A DNA stretch of 33,370 nucleotides from a virus, in IMG/VR virus record IMGVR_UViG_3300032245_000136, positions 1 to 33,370 of that record; one strand, written 5' to 3'. Both the position numbers and the translations under genes were made by a program. The notes under the pieces were generated by a model, which did not search any database, had not been told where the DNA came from, and saw only the letters and a list, made by a program, of their open reading frames with translations. Positions 6,236 to 14,329 of the stretch are shown here, one piece after another. Every line of letters begins with the position of its first letter. Position 1 is the stretch's first letter.

Positions 6236-6707
6236 TCTTCACCTCATGCCGAGCAGCAGCGATTTCTTCTCGCACTGAATCAGACTCTAAATGTTGGGGT
6301 GGGGTATTGGGGGGAGGTGGGGGAACCCAACTTTCATCTAAGGGTGGATTGACCCACACGGGCAAAGCGTTTGAAGCTACGGTAGTAGGGCTAGAAGCTA
6401 CGGTAGTAACAGCGGGTGGGGTAGGTGTTGAAATCCTATCTGTAATCGCTTGAACACCTTTTCTGCTCATCACGCCACCAATGCCGCCAACAATGAGCAA
6501 GACAATATCGTTCATCATCTTCAAATATGCTTGATCGATGGGGGCCATGCTTTTGATCGGTTGAGTGACAAATGTCACCGAGTACAGCATCGCCATCACA
6601 ATACCCGCAAGAATGACGGTCACAATCAAAACGACACTTGCCCAAACATAAGTCTCGACCAATTGAATTTTGTCGTTCATAGATTGCTTTGTGTCAGTTG
6701 GTTGCAT
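6228..6707 (-). CDS. Two-span membrane protein, holin candidate
   Basis: This 159-residue protein has two predicted transmembrane helices (about 19-45 and 67-83), separated by a short polar loop, and a long Pro/Thr/Ser-rich tail ending in charged residues. The start at 6707 has GAAGG six bases upstream. Its position just ahead of the spanins and endolysin, with an overlap into Rz, makes it the best holin candidate. It is longer than most two-span holins and the Pro-rich tail is unusual. Other small membrane proteins upstream could instead be the holin, so the function is inference from context. Confidence 0.6.
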   Translation of the reverse strand: MQPTDTKQSMNDKIQLVETYVWASVVLIVTVILAGIVMAMLYSVTFVTQPIKSMAPIDQAYLKMMNDIVLLIVGGIGGVMSRKGVQAITDRISTPTPPAVTTVASSPTTVASNALPVWVNPPLDESWVPPPPPNTPPQHLESDSVREEIAAARHEVKNG

Positions 6708-6939
6708 TTTCTACCTTCTTTTCTTCCTTTGGGGGTTCAATCTTGTTTGTCAGAATTGGGGCCACAAGATACTCGGGGCAAGTTTGGGTAAATAAACACT
6801 TTGGCTTTTGGCATTCCGGTAGATCGAACTTGTCGGGGTTCTGACAAACATATCTGTATCTGTCCTCACACCCACCCAAAAGCAGAATCACTGCAATGGA
6901 TATGACGATTACACACCACAAGAATTTATTTTGAGTCAT
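6694..6939 (-). CDS. Cys-rich putative lipoprotein (CEDRYRY family)
   Basis: This 81-residue protein has an N-terminal hydrophobic segment ending LLLGGC, an acceptable lipobox, then EDRYRYVCQNPDKFDLPEC and further Cys pairs. The CEDRYRY-x-CQ-x-P signature is one I recall from many T4-like and other aquatic phage genomes, always as a small conserved lipoprotein of unknown function. The six cysteines after the lipidated one suggest disulfides in the periplasm. It lies in the membrane-protein cluster ahead of the lysis genes and overlaps both neighbours by 14 bases. Confidence 0.7.
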   Translation of the reverse strand: MTQNKFLWCVIVISIAVILLLGGCEDRYRYVCQNPDKFDLPECQKPKCLFTQTCPEYLVAPILTNKIEPPKEEKKVENATN

Positions 6940-7120
6940 TTTTCATTCTGTCCAAATCTTTACGGTCTTGCTCTAGCTGTTGGCGAAGTCTCTCCATGCG
7001 TTCAATTTGCATTTTGCTTTCTTTCTGTGTGGCAAGCGTGTCATAGTAAATGCTGCCGATCAAAGGAAGCATCAAGGCAAACACAATCACCATTGCAATG
7101 AGAGCGACTAGAAACCCCAT
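6926..7120 (-). CDS. Small membrane-anchored coiled-coil protein
   Basis: This 64-residue protein has an N-terminal transmembrane helix (MGFLVALIAMVIVFALML and onward, about 1-25) followed by a charged heptad-like helix (about 33-60). The start at 7120 is chosen because the protein then begins with the membrane helix and overlaps the upstream gene by 13 bases. The longer reading from 7243 would overlap by 136 bases and adds no recognisable sequence. The function is unknown; the form resembles many small inner-membrane phage proteins near lysis genes. Confidence 0.6.
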   Translation of the reverse strand: MGFLVALIAMVIVFALMLPLIGSIYYDTLATQKESKMQIERMERLRQQLEQDRKDLDRMKNDSK

Positions 7121-7791
7121 CTGACTTTTCTGTCCATTACGAGTAAACTGAAAAACAGAGCGAGATACAGCATGAAGATTAGGCAAACTACCCCGTAGAT
7201 GGCCTTGTCTTGAATTGCTGAAATCACTTTGCGCCGTTGCCATTCTGCTTCACGAATCCTTTTTTCTTGTGCCAATCTTGCTTGCTCTTGTTCTTCAATG
7301 ATCTGCACCCTCATTTGATTTACACGGGTGTACAAGTTCCCTAACTCTTTGGGGGACTGATACACCATGATCTCTCTAATTTCCTTAGATAGCTTTTCAA
7401 ACTGAGTTTTTGCCAATTCTCGGTTAAGAGCAGATTCCATGATGTTCTGATTTGGGTCATAAACATTCTTAGATTTTTCTTCTTCTTCTCGAATGTGGTC
7501 TGCAAGCTGTTGCTGAATCTTGAAGAACTGTCCGAGATTAGCCGCCAAATCAGCAATGACTTTACCTTCGTCCCAAACTTCGGGTTCTGCCTTCTTCGGT
7601 TTTGGCGCGGCAACGGGAGTGGCTGTAGGCTTAGGTTTCTTCTTGAAGAACCCAAAGAACCCACCGACTTCCTCTGCAATGGCTGTAACCTCTTTGGCAG
7701 TCTTTTGCGCCGCAGAAATCGTGCCCTTAACATCTTTGTAGAGTTCACACCCTTTTCGGATGGCAGCAACGCATCCGTTTGCCATTGCCAA
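7108..7791 (-). CDS. Conserved phage protein with C-terminal membrane helix
   Basis: This 227-residue protein opens with a helix containing NGCVAAIRKGCELYKDVKG, has a Lys/Pro/Ala linker (about 50-70), then a long helical region with DPNQNIMESALNRELAK (112-128) and IREIMVYQSPKELG (137-150). It ends with a transmembrane helix (about 197-219). I recall close relatives in many aquatic podo- and myoviruses, adjacent to the CEDRYRY-type lipoprotein, always unnamed. The conserved pairing suggests a joint role, perhaps in the virion or at the membrane. The start may be ATG 7791 or the ATG two codons later. Confidence 0.65.
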   Translation of the reverse strand: MAMANGCVAAIRKGCELYKDVKGTISAAQKTAKEVTAIAEEVGGFFGFFKKKPKPTATPVAAPKPKKAEPEVWDEGKVIADLAANLGQFFKIQQQLADHIREEEEKSKNVYDPNQNIMESALNRELAKTQFEKLSKEIREIMVYQSPKELGNLYTRVNQMRVQIIEEQEQARLAQEKRIREAEWQRRKVISAIQDKAIYGVVCLIFMLYLALFFSLLVMDRKVRWGF

Positions 7792-7810
7792 AAGCGTAAG
7801 AGGGTCAATT

Positions 7811-8008
7811 TCACAACCCCACTAGTTTTTTCACAAAGTCAGCCGCTACGCCGGGGCCAAGCAACACAGCAAGAATCACAGCGTAGAGCAGATATTCGAT
7901 CTTGTTCATACGCTTAGAACCGTCTGATAGCTGATCTACGATCTTGATGTAGCGTTCAGCGCATATCGCCTCATGCACAGCTAGTCTTTTGTCCACATCT
8001 TCACTCAC
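7811..8008 (-). CDS. Small coiled-coil/TM protein, XhlA-like layout
   Basis: This 65-residue protein starts with GTG at 8008, with GAAAGAG a few bases upstream, and overlaps the preceding gene as GTGAGTGA. A charged coiled-coil region (about 1-36) is followed by a C-terminal membrane helix (about 38-57). The order resembles haemolysin XhlA-type proteins, which sit at membranes near lysis genes in other phages, but the resemblance is architectural only. It belongs to the block of small membrane proteins between the fibre and lysis genes. Confidence 0.6.
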   Translation of the reverse strand: MSEDVDKRLAVHEAICAERYIKIVDQLSDGSKRMNKIEYLLYAVILAVLLGPGVAADFVKKLVGL

Positions 8009-8150
8009 TTTGCTCTTTCGGTAATTGAGCCTCCGCTTGCTCTTTGATCTTCATCAAGAGAGGATAGGCATTCATGCGGGTGGGAAGCTCGCCCAATACA
8101 TGAAGAAGGCTATTCACTTCTTCAACGGTCAATGTGAGATTTAGTTCCAA
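8001..8150 (-). CDS. 49-residue conserved small protein, TTG start
   Basis: This gene was read directly from the sequence. The product runs from a TTG at 8150 to TGA at 8001-8003. It starts MELNLTLTVEEVNSLLHVLG and continues GELPTRMNAYPLLMKIKEQA. The start has AAGGGG upstream (minus strand of 8157-8162) at good spacing and overlaps the previous stop by ten bases. Short proteins with the same NLTVEEVN...LG..P......L..KI plan recur in phage genomes near tail-fibre genes, as I recall, without known function. It fills what would otherwise be a 132-base gap. Confidence 0.65.
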   Translation of the reverse strand: MELNLTLTVEEVNSLLHVLGELPTRMNAYPLLMKIKEQAEAQLPKEQSE

Positions 8151-8431
8151 GGCAGACCCCTTGCGATCTTTGGTGCTTTCTGTTCGGCAATCTGAGCCTC
8201 TAAAGAAGCCTCTACAGCCTCTTTATCAACACCATTAGCCCATACCCATCCTAAGACAGTTTCTTTCGTTAAATCAGCATATGGAATGGTTGCAGTGCCA
8301 TCACTCCATGAGCAAGTGCTATACACAGATGCAGAGTAATCCCCATCTGTTGCATTTGCTTGCCAATGTGCGGTAGTGACAAAACCATCTGAGGTTTGTC
8401 GGTCAAGTTGGGATATGTTCCAAGTAATCAT
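8141..8431 (-). CDS. Conserved fibre-associated phage protein
   Basis: This 96-residue protein begins MITWNISQLDRQTSDGFVTT, continues with AHWQANATDGDYSASVYSTC, and ends in a helical half. The family is common directly downstream of phage tail-fibre genes; I believe it is grouped as DUF7936, unchecked. It is probably a tail-associated or fibre-assembly protein. Here it is coupled to the fibre gene by an ATGA overlap at 8428-8431, which supports a shared role. No enzymatic motif is visible. Confidence 0.7.
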   Translation of the reverse strand: MITWNISQLDRQTSDGFVTTAHWQANATDGDYSASVYSTCSWSDGTATIPYADLTKETVLGWVWANGVDKEAVEASLEAQIAEQKAPKIARGLPWN

Positions 8432-9714
8432 GCTGACTCCAGTGCCGCAAGGCGTTTACGAAGGGATTGAATTTCAGCAACAAGGTCTGCAATAACCTCA
8501 GAGCTTCCTGCTTGCATAGCTTGGTATTTTGGGTTTCCATCTGCATCTATAGCGTCTTTTGTTCCTGTAACGCTACTTGCATAAACCTCTTGGAATTCGT
8601 GAGCCAAAAAACCACGGGCTTGCTGACCGCCTTCTTTCCATTGATAGTCAATTGGTTTAAGAGCATCAATGCGTTCTCCGTGGCCTGTTACAGCACCGAC
8701 AACAGTTTTTAGGCGGTAATCTGATGTAGTGGAATAAACAACTGCTGATGTTGTACCAACACGCGAAATAAATCCACAAATGTTTGTACTTTGTTGAAAG
8801 TACGCAAACACTGCACCAGATGCGTCAGTGGTAGTCCTAAATATCGACCCGTTTTCACTATTGCCGTTAAAAGCAACCGCTAATTTTGTGCTGGTAATAG
8901 TTGTAGTCCCCACCAGCAAGTTACCGCTTGCATCAAGGGTCATTCTCAGCGAAGGAGTGAATACCCCAGAAGCCCCAGCGGCATCTCCATAAAAAAGATG
9001 ACCCCCATTAAACTGCTCGTATCTACCCGCACCATACGCCGCACCAATTCTTGTCCATCCTCCAGAAGCATCGTAGCAATTATTGGTCACTTGTGACTCA
9101 TAGTCCCCACCAGACAAGCCCAATCCATTTGCGCTAAACAAATTCATTGCCCTTTTGGTGGTTTTCCAAGCACTAGGCGTAACACCCAATCCCAAGTTAC
9201 CGCTGGAGTCGATGGTTAATTTAGTTCCAGAAGATGAGCCGCCATAAAGCAAAAGGTCAGAATTTGCTCCATTATCCTGTGCAATAAACGACCATGTTTG
9301 GGCCGTAATAGTATTAGACCTAATGTTTATGCCACCATATCCCGATGGATTGGATGACAAAATTCCATAGTTAGTTGTATCTCCAACAACCGCCAATTTA
9401 TTTGTAAGTGGAGTTGTTCCAATGCCAAAAGAAGACGCATTCCAAGTCAACGCACTACCCGTGGTCAGCACCTTGGAGCCGTTCAAATAAGCAACGCCAT
9501 TGGCTGTGCCGTAGGACAGTGTTAGAGAGCCGCTAGAGCCAACGGTAAACGGGTCGTTTGATGTACCACTCTGAAAGTCTTTCAGATGGCCCATGATGGC
9601 ACGAATGGCGTTATTGATTCCACTCGGAGCGCAGCCCTCATCAATGTTGATTGACGCTACATCTGTGTTTGAGTTAGCGGTTGCGCTGTACTCGCTGATT
9701 TTTGTCTTTGGCAT
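8428..9714 (-). CDS. Tail fibre with S74 self-cleaving chaperone domain
   Basis: This 428-residue protein starts with a virion-attachment-like segment (MPKTKISEYS, through GINNAIRAIMGHLKDFQSG to residue 50). It continues as a Ser/Gly/Thr-rich beta region with recurring L.IDSSGNLGLGVTP and LDASGNLLVGTT motifs typical of trimeric beta-helical fibres (about 165-275). It ends in a peptidase S74 intramolecular chaperone domain. The S-D-x-R-x-K signature is at 331-336, so autocleavage before Ser331 is predicted; a coiled-coil tail follows (about 405-425). The domain trimerises the fibre and is then released. The central region is probably the host-recognition determinant. Confidence 0.88.
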   Translation of the reverse strand: MPKTKISEYSATANSNTDVASINIDEGCAPSGINNAIRAIMGHLKDFQSGTSNDPFTVGSSGSLTLSYGTANGVAYLNGSKVLTTGSALTWNASSFGIGTTPLTNKLAVVGDTTNYGILSSNPSGYGGINIRSNTITAQTWSFIAQDNGANSDLLLYGGSSSGTKLTIDSSGNLGLGVTPSAWKTTKRAMNLFSANGLGLSGGDYESQVTNNCYDASGGWTRIGAAYGAGRYEQFNGGHLFYGDAAGASGVFTPSLRMTLDASGNLLVGTTTITSTKLAVAFNGNSENGSIFRTTTDASGAVFAYFQQSTNICGFISRVGTTSAVVYSTTSDYRLKTVVGAVTGHGERIDALKPIDYQWKEGGQQARGFLAHEFQEVYASSVTGTKDAIDADGNPKYQAMQAGSSEVIADLVAEIQSLRKRLAALESA

Positions 9715-9724
9715 GATTTAGTCC

Positions 9725-11926
9725 TTAGTCCGGTTGAGCCATTCCGCGCAGTTCAAAATATGGAACTTGCGGTGCAGAATACAAAAGATTAGGCGATGCA
9801 GCATATTCCAACATCGGATTGATTGGTGCTCTCATGTAGTTAAGCAATGGGTCTACTACATTCATTCTCTCATAGAGACTTTGAACGGTTGGTGACAAAT
9901 ATGCCTTTGTTGCCAATGCTGGAGTACCAAGAGCCAATGCAGTGCCTAAGATTGGTTCACCAGTCAAAGCAGTACCACCCGCCATAGCCGCACCGACTTT
10001 CGCGGGCATTGATGTAAGCAAGTTGCTCATTGTCAATCGTTCTTGCGTTCCGGATGAAGGAATCTTTGCCTTCAATGAAGTCTGTGCAACATCTGCCAAA
10101 CCGATCATCGTGCTTGCATCTTCCATTCCAAAGATGTTTGGCAATGTAGAGGGGGAGCGTTCGTTTCGTTTAATCACGGTCTTACCGAATTTGGTAATGT
10201 CCAAATCACCCGCCGGACTCAATGACTCTAATTTAATGTCAGCCAATACGCCTTGAGCGAGTTTTAACTTTCCTTCATTGTCCAACAGAGGAATCACATT
10301 GTTTGCCGCTTGACTCTCGTTTGTGGAGATCGAGCGAACAACAGTAGCATCCTTTGCCGTTGCAAATCGTTGCTTGAGATCAAGTGCGTCACCATACGAA
10401 GCACGAAGGGAGCGCAGTTCTTTGAGGTCATCATCCATACCCGCATTCTTGAATGTGACTTCTCGCGCATTGTCCAATTCTTTTTGCAGTTGTCGGAATG
10501 CTTGACCCACCTTTGTGCCTTTTTGGGCCTCTGCAAGTTGACCAAACAAAACCCGTTGATCTTGATAATCCGAGCCGGGGATAAACCCTCTTTGTGCATA
10601 GCCCTCAAACTCAAACTCGGGGATACCGCTGTCAACTAACTGTTTACGCACTTGTGCAGCAGTCTGAGCGTATTTGGGGCTTGTGCGATCAATTCCGGCT
10701 TGAGTCATAAACGATTCGACATTAGCCGCCAATTCGCCATTGGGCTTGCCAAAATAGAATTCTTCAAACCCTTGAAACAATGGGTCGCGTCTGAGAGCCG
10801 GAGGGATTGACTGTAGACCCGCACGAATCTTCATGATCTGATCTTGGAAGTTCGGCACTTCACTCAGAGGAATATCAGCCTTTGATGCCACTTCACGAAT
10901 GCTTGAGCCAATATTATCGACATTCTTGCTCACAGCATTACGCACAGCCATAGCCGCCACAGCCATTGCCGTATCCGGTGCGTCCGGCATACCGCCAAAC
11001 TTAGCAGCCAATGAGTTAAGGATTTGCTCGGCCTTATCCGCTTGAGTCGTGTAGCGTCTAGTCATCTGTCCGGCACTGCCGGGGATATTCGACACTACGC
11101 CCTCAAAGATTTGTGCCGTTCGGTTGGTTCCCCGTTGGGCCGGTGTTAATGCTGATTCACCCTCAAACCCGAGATCAACCGCAGTCTGTGCCACTTTTGC
11201 TGCCCGTTGCTCTGCCATGCTTGGTGCGGGTTTGAAACGATTTGCCACAGCCATTCCAGCACCACCAACCGCAGTACCACCCAACATACCCGCCAACATT
11301 GCACCAATGTCACCAACATACGGTTGAGCAGCTTGAGCAGTCAATTGAGCCGCAGCACCCGCCGGAGGCGCAGTCACCATCTGAGCAACCGGACGCTGTG
11401 CCATCTGTTGGGCAATCTTTTGCGTGATGGACGGTGCAGCTTGTGCAAGTTGTTGCATCGAGCGCAGTTGAGAAGCAGTGCCGCCCAATGCACCCATTCC
11501 GGCCTCTACCAATTGTGGGCCAGTTTCAGTAGGTTTAGCGACTCCGGCCCGTGTCATCAAATCTTGAACGACTTGAGAAGGCATTTGCAGTCTCGGCATT
11601 TGCTGACCGCTGACCTTTTCACCACCCGCCAATATGAGGTTAATTAGACCGTTTAGGAAATCCCCGCCAGCAGTCGCAGAAGCCCCTACAAGAGCCGGAA
11701 TTGGCCCGAGTGGGGATAGGGCTGCACCGCCAACAACAGATGGCGCAAGACCCCGTGTAGCCGCGCCCATATATTGCTCAAAGGTTCCGGCCTTTTCTTC
11801 TTTTCTTTGGGGTTTGGCTTGAGCAAGAATCTTTGCCGCAGCACCTTCACCATAGACCTTATCAAACTTGTCGGCAAGTTCCGGACGCTGAGTCAGCAAA
11901 GAAATGTCTTTTGTAGTGGGGGTCAT
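9725..11926 (-). CDS. Large internal virion protein, probable ejection protein
   Basis: This 733-residue protein has an N-terminal charged segment, Gly/Ala-rich hydrophobic stretches (about 55-100 and 203-227) that could enter membranes, a long helical middle rich in Ala/Gln, and another Gly/Ala-rich stretch near 640-675. Such proteins, encoded after the tail genes of podoviruses, are usually carried inside the head and form a channel for DNA entry. No lysozyme motif is visible. With the two preceding genes it forms a likely set of three internal proteins. The role is inferred from position and composition. Confidence 0.6.
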   Translation of the reverse strand: MTPTTKDISLLTQRPELADKFDKVYGEGAAAKILAQAKPQRKEEKAGTFEQYMGAATRGLAPSVVGGAALSPLGPIPALVGASATAGGDFLNGLINLILAGGEKVSGQQMPRLQMPSQVVQDLMTRAGVAKPTETGPQLVEAGMGALGGTASQLRSMQQLAQAAPSITQKIAQQMAQRPVAQMVTAPPAGAAAQLTAQAAQPYVGDIGAMLAGMLGGTAVGGAGMAVANRFKPAPSMAEQRAAKVAQTAVDLGFEGESALTPAQRGTNRTAQIFEGVVSNIPGSAGQMTRRYTTQADKAEQILNSLAAKFGGMPDAPDTAMAVAAMAVRNAVSKNVDNIGSSIREVASKADIPLSEVPNFQDQIMKIRAGLQSIPPALRRDPLFQGFEEFYFGKPNGELAANVESFMTQAGIDRTSPKYAQTAAQVRKQLVDSGIPEFEFEGYAQRGFIPGSDYQDQRVLFGQLAEAQKGTKVGQAFRQLQKELDNAREVTFKNAGMDDDLKELRSLRASYGDALDLKQRFATAKDATVVRSISTNESQAANNVIPLLDNEGKLKLAQGVLADIKLESLSPAGDLDITKFGKTVIKRNERSPSTLPNIFGMEDASTMIGLADVAQTSLKAKIPSSGTQERLTMSNLLTSMPAKVGAAMAGGTALTGEPILGTALALGTPALATKAYLSPTVQSLYERMNVVDPLLNYMRAPINPMLEYAASPNLLYSAPQVPYFELRGMAQPD

Positions 11927-11928
11927 AT

Positions 11929-13335
11929 TTACCGTCCAAATGGATTTTCTTCGTACCTAAACCCGCGCAGCGATTTGTTATTTTGATAGAAGTAGTTTTC
12001 TTGCTGTGCAGCGTAATCCTTAGCTTTTTGCGCCAATTCTTTGATGCTTTTCAATGCCTCTTGTTTTGATGTCAATGAAACACTCGGATTAGCCAAATCA
12101 CCAACCGCCTTATCGTAGCGTTTTGCATCTGCATCAGATGTGGGGCCACTAAACTTAGGCGTTTTCAATGCAAGTTGTTGAGACAATTGCACCAATTGAT
12201 CGTTTGCCTCTTTCGCTTGCGTTGTACCAATTGGGCCAAGCGCACCCGCCATTCCTTTGATGGTTGCTTCAATCTTGCCGCCATAGGCTTGTGGCAACAA
12301 TGGTGCAGCACGATCTGCAATAGCCGCACTTGATTCAGCACTTGCCGCTTCTTCGTTGGCTTTCCTAACAACATCAAATTCCTTTTTCTGAGAATAAGAG
12401 AATGTTTCCGGCTTGTTGGCCTCTGTTGCTCGTCTGAGGTCAAGCATCGCAGCGGTGTTTTGCGCTGTAAGTTGCTTGAAGTAATTGGAATCTTGCATCC
12501 CTCGCTCTTTCAAGTCCTTCAATTCTTGCTGCATTTGTTGCGTGAATTCTCTTTGTGATTGAATTCCAGCTTGGTTCTGTGCGAATTGTTGAGCAGACTG
12601 CACCCGTTGACCAAGTTCAGCCAACCGTTTATCAGCAGTATCTTGATCGATCTGACCCGTTGCATAGCTTCTCTCATACTGAGCAGCCACAGCGCGTAAT
12701 GGTGCGGGAATACTCTCGTCTTTGGTGAATGCAGTAAATGGGTTTTCTTGCTGCATACCGCCGACAAATCCGGCTTTACGCAAATCGGGCACAAGTTTGG
12801 CAATCTGCGAATATGCCGCCAATGGGTCGTTGGACAACATCGCCAATGCTTGCAGCTTATTGGGGTCAACAGAGATTTGACGCTGTGCAGGGGTAATCTG
12901 TGCCCCCGGCATCAAGTTGCCTTCATCATCACGAACCACCCGAGCCGCTTCACCGTACATCGTTTGCTGTTCGGGCGTGACAGTCTGCGTAAAGATTTGC
13001 GGGAACATTTCACGCATTTGCTGTTGCCGCTGTTTCTGTGCTTTAGCCTCTTGCTGTTTCTGCATGAAGTCTTGAATCTGCATTTCGGACATTTTGCCGC
13101 GCAAAGCATCTTCCATTGACTGTTTGTAGGCTTGCTGACCACCCGCTAGACCTTGAGCAATGGCGAGTGCTTCGCCTCCCGGCGTTCTGCTTGGTGCGCC
13201 AGCTTGCAAAAGAGCCAATGCAGTGTTTTGCAGTGCTTGATTTTGGGCTTGTTGCCGGACGCGATTTAACTCGTCCTCACCCAATAGCCCACCGTAATAC
13301 GATGGAGTCGAGCCGAAAATGTCAAGTAGTGCCAT
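11929..13335 (-). CDS. Gln-rich virion protein, probable DNA-ejection protein
   Basis: This 468-residue protein starts MALLDIFGSTPSYYGG and has an Ala/Gly segment with GGEALAIAQGLAGGQQ near 53-68. Long Gln/Glu/Lys-rich coiled-coil regions follow (about 80-115 and 245-330), and the C-terminal block contains GPTSDADAKRYDKAVGDL (about 398-415). The last block resembles one seen in P22-group DNA-transfer proteins. AAGGA precedes the ATG. It lies between two other large Ala/Gln-rich proteins and probably travels in the head with them. The functional call is inference. Confidence 0.6.
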   Translation of the reverse strand: MALLDIFGSTPSYYGGLLGEDELNRVRQQAQNQALQNTALALLQAGAPSRTPGGEALAIAQGLAGGQQAYKQSMEDALRGKMSEMQIQDFMQKQQEAKAQKQRQQQMREMFPQIFTQTVTPEQQTMYGEAARVVRDDEGNLMPGAQITPAQRQISVDPNKLQALAMLSNDPLAAYSQIAKLVPDLRKAGFVGGMQQENPFTAFTKDESIPAPLRAVAAQYERSYATGQIDQDTADKRLAELGQRVQSAQQFAQNQAGIQSQREFTQQMQQELKDLKERGMQDSNYFKQLTAQNTAAMLDLRRATEANKPETFSYSQKKEFDVVRKANEEAASAESSAAIADRAAPLLPQAYGGKIEATIKGMAGALGPIGTTQAKEANDQLVQLSQQLALKTPKFSGPTSDADAKRYDKAVGDLANPSVSLTSKQEALKSIKELAQKAKDYAAQQENYFYQNNKSLRGFRYEENPFGR

Positions 13336-13343
13336 GATTTTCC

Positions 13344-14273
13344 TTAGAAGTTTGTATCAACTTCATTGCGTCTTGAGTAGTCATCATATAGACCCGTGTT
13401 GACGGGAGAGCCGCCACCAAAACCGCTTGTTAGGTAATTCCATCCGCTTCTTAATCCACTAGACAAACTGCCTCCGGTTGCTTGATTTGCTTGATTAAAC
13501 ACATTCAGTCCGAGTAAGCCCGTACCCAATGCAGTAGCGGTGGGGTTCGTGTAGTACGGTGTTTGTGTGGTGGTGGTTTTGCCAGCAGGGAAGCCATAAA
13601 CCATATTCAAGTAATTTTGCAATTGCTGTTGGGGTAAGCGTTGCTCATACTGTTGTCGGGCAATGTCCGCTTGAAGTGCGGTCTGCTGATAACCCTCACC
13701 GAGTTGACCCGCGCCCAATAACTTGTTTATGTCTCCATAGTCTGCCTCTGCGAGTCCCGGAGCCATGCCGAGTGCCCGCATTTGGTTTTGGCGTTCTTGA
13801 GCGTAGTTCTCATAAGAGAGCCGACCCGCTGTGTCTGCCAGCTTTTGGGCAAAGGTTCCAGCCGCTTGACTCTCAAGATTGCCCATCGCACCGGAGCCAT
13901 ATCGTCCGGCCTTTGAAGCAGCGGAAGAAATGTCGCCGATGGTCTTTTGGAAGGCAGTCTGTGCAGCAGTCGCAGCGGGTTGAAATGCGCCTTGAAAGAA
14001 TGGATTGCCGCCGAGATAGTCACCCGCCAGCATCCCACTCACATTGCCTTGTGCTTGACCCAACAGAGGATTGCCAGCCATTGCCCTTGCTTGCAGGGCT
14101 TGTAGGGCCGTTTGTGTGGGCGCAGATGGGCCTACATAGGTTTGTCCGGGGTAGTACTGAGGGCCACCACCTAAGTATTGTGCTTTTGCTTGTTCAAGGC
14201 CATAAGTCAAATATGGCTGTATCGCGGGGTCAATCTGCGTTGTCTGCGATGTGGTTGCAATTTCCGTTGCCAT
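13344..14273 (-). CDS. Virion protein, probable internal or ejection protein
   Basis: This 309-residue Gly/Ala/Gln-rich protein contains QIDPAIQPYLTYGLEQAK (12-29), NPFFQGAFQP (about 94-103) and a helical centre with ASKAGRYGSGAMGNLESQ. The C-terminal third is Gly-rich. Similar proteins appear in many podovirus genomes between the tail and ejection genes. AAGGA lies seven bases before the ATG. A hairpin followed by a T-run lies just upstream (14291-14323), so this gene may begin a separately tuned block with the next two internal-protein genes. Confidence 0.6.
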   Translation of the reverse strand: MATEIATTSQTTQIDPAIQPYLTYGLEQAKAQYLGGGPQYYPGQTYVGPSAPTQTALQALQARAMAGNPLLGQAQGNVSGMLAGDYLGGNPFFQGAFQPAATAAQTAFQKTIGDISSAASKAGRYGSGAMGNLESQAAGTFAQKLADTAGRLSYENYAQERQNQMRALGMAPGLAEADYGDINKLLGAGQLGEGYQQTALQADIARQQYEQRLPQQQLQNYLNMVYGFPAGKTTTTQTPYYTNPTATALGTGLLGLNVFNQANQATGGSLSSGLRSGWNYLTSGFGGGSPVNTGLYDDYSRRNEVDTNF

Positions 14274-14290
14274 GAAATAATCCTTTCATT

Positions 14291-14323
14291 AAAAGGACTC
14301 CAGCAGGGTCATCCACTAGAGTC
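14291..14323 (-). terminator. Hairpin with T-run upstream of internal-protein genes
   Basis: Read on the minus strand, an 11-base-pair stem (arms 14313-14323 and 14296-14306, including three G-T pairs) with a six-base loop is followed by CCTTTT. This resembles a weak intrinsic terminator in the 56-base gap between the 263-residue structural gene and the internal-protein genes. Because genes continue in the same direction, it would act as a partial terminator or an RNA-processing and stability element. Confidence 0.5.
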
Positions 14324-14329
14324 ATTGTA

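Noticed and set aside
7341-7814. A 157-codon leftward frame overlapping the 227-residue conserved protein
   Set aside because: Its sequence is a Lys/Arg/Leu-rich shadow, it lacks a ribosome-binding site, and the overlapping frame matches a known conserved phage protein.
13559-14275. A 238-codon rightward open frame opposite the 309-residue virion gene
   Set aside because: It runs antisense to a well-supported gene in a one-directional operon, is rich in His/Cys/Trp/Arg in the way of reverse-strand shadows, and has no ribosome-binding site. It also shows that long chance frames occur here, which tempers the dual-coding claim at 31479-32219.
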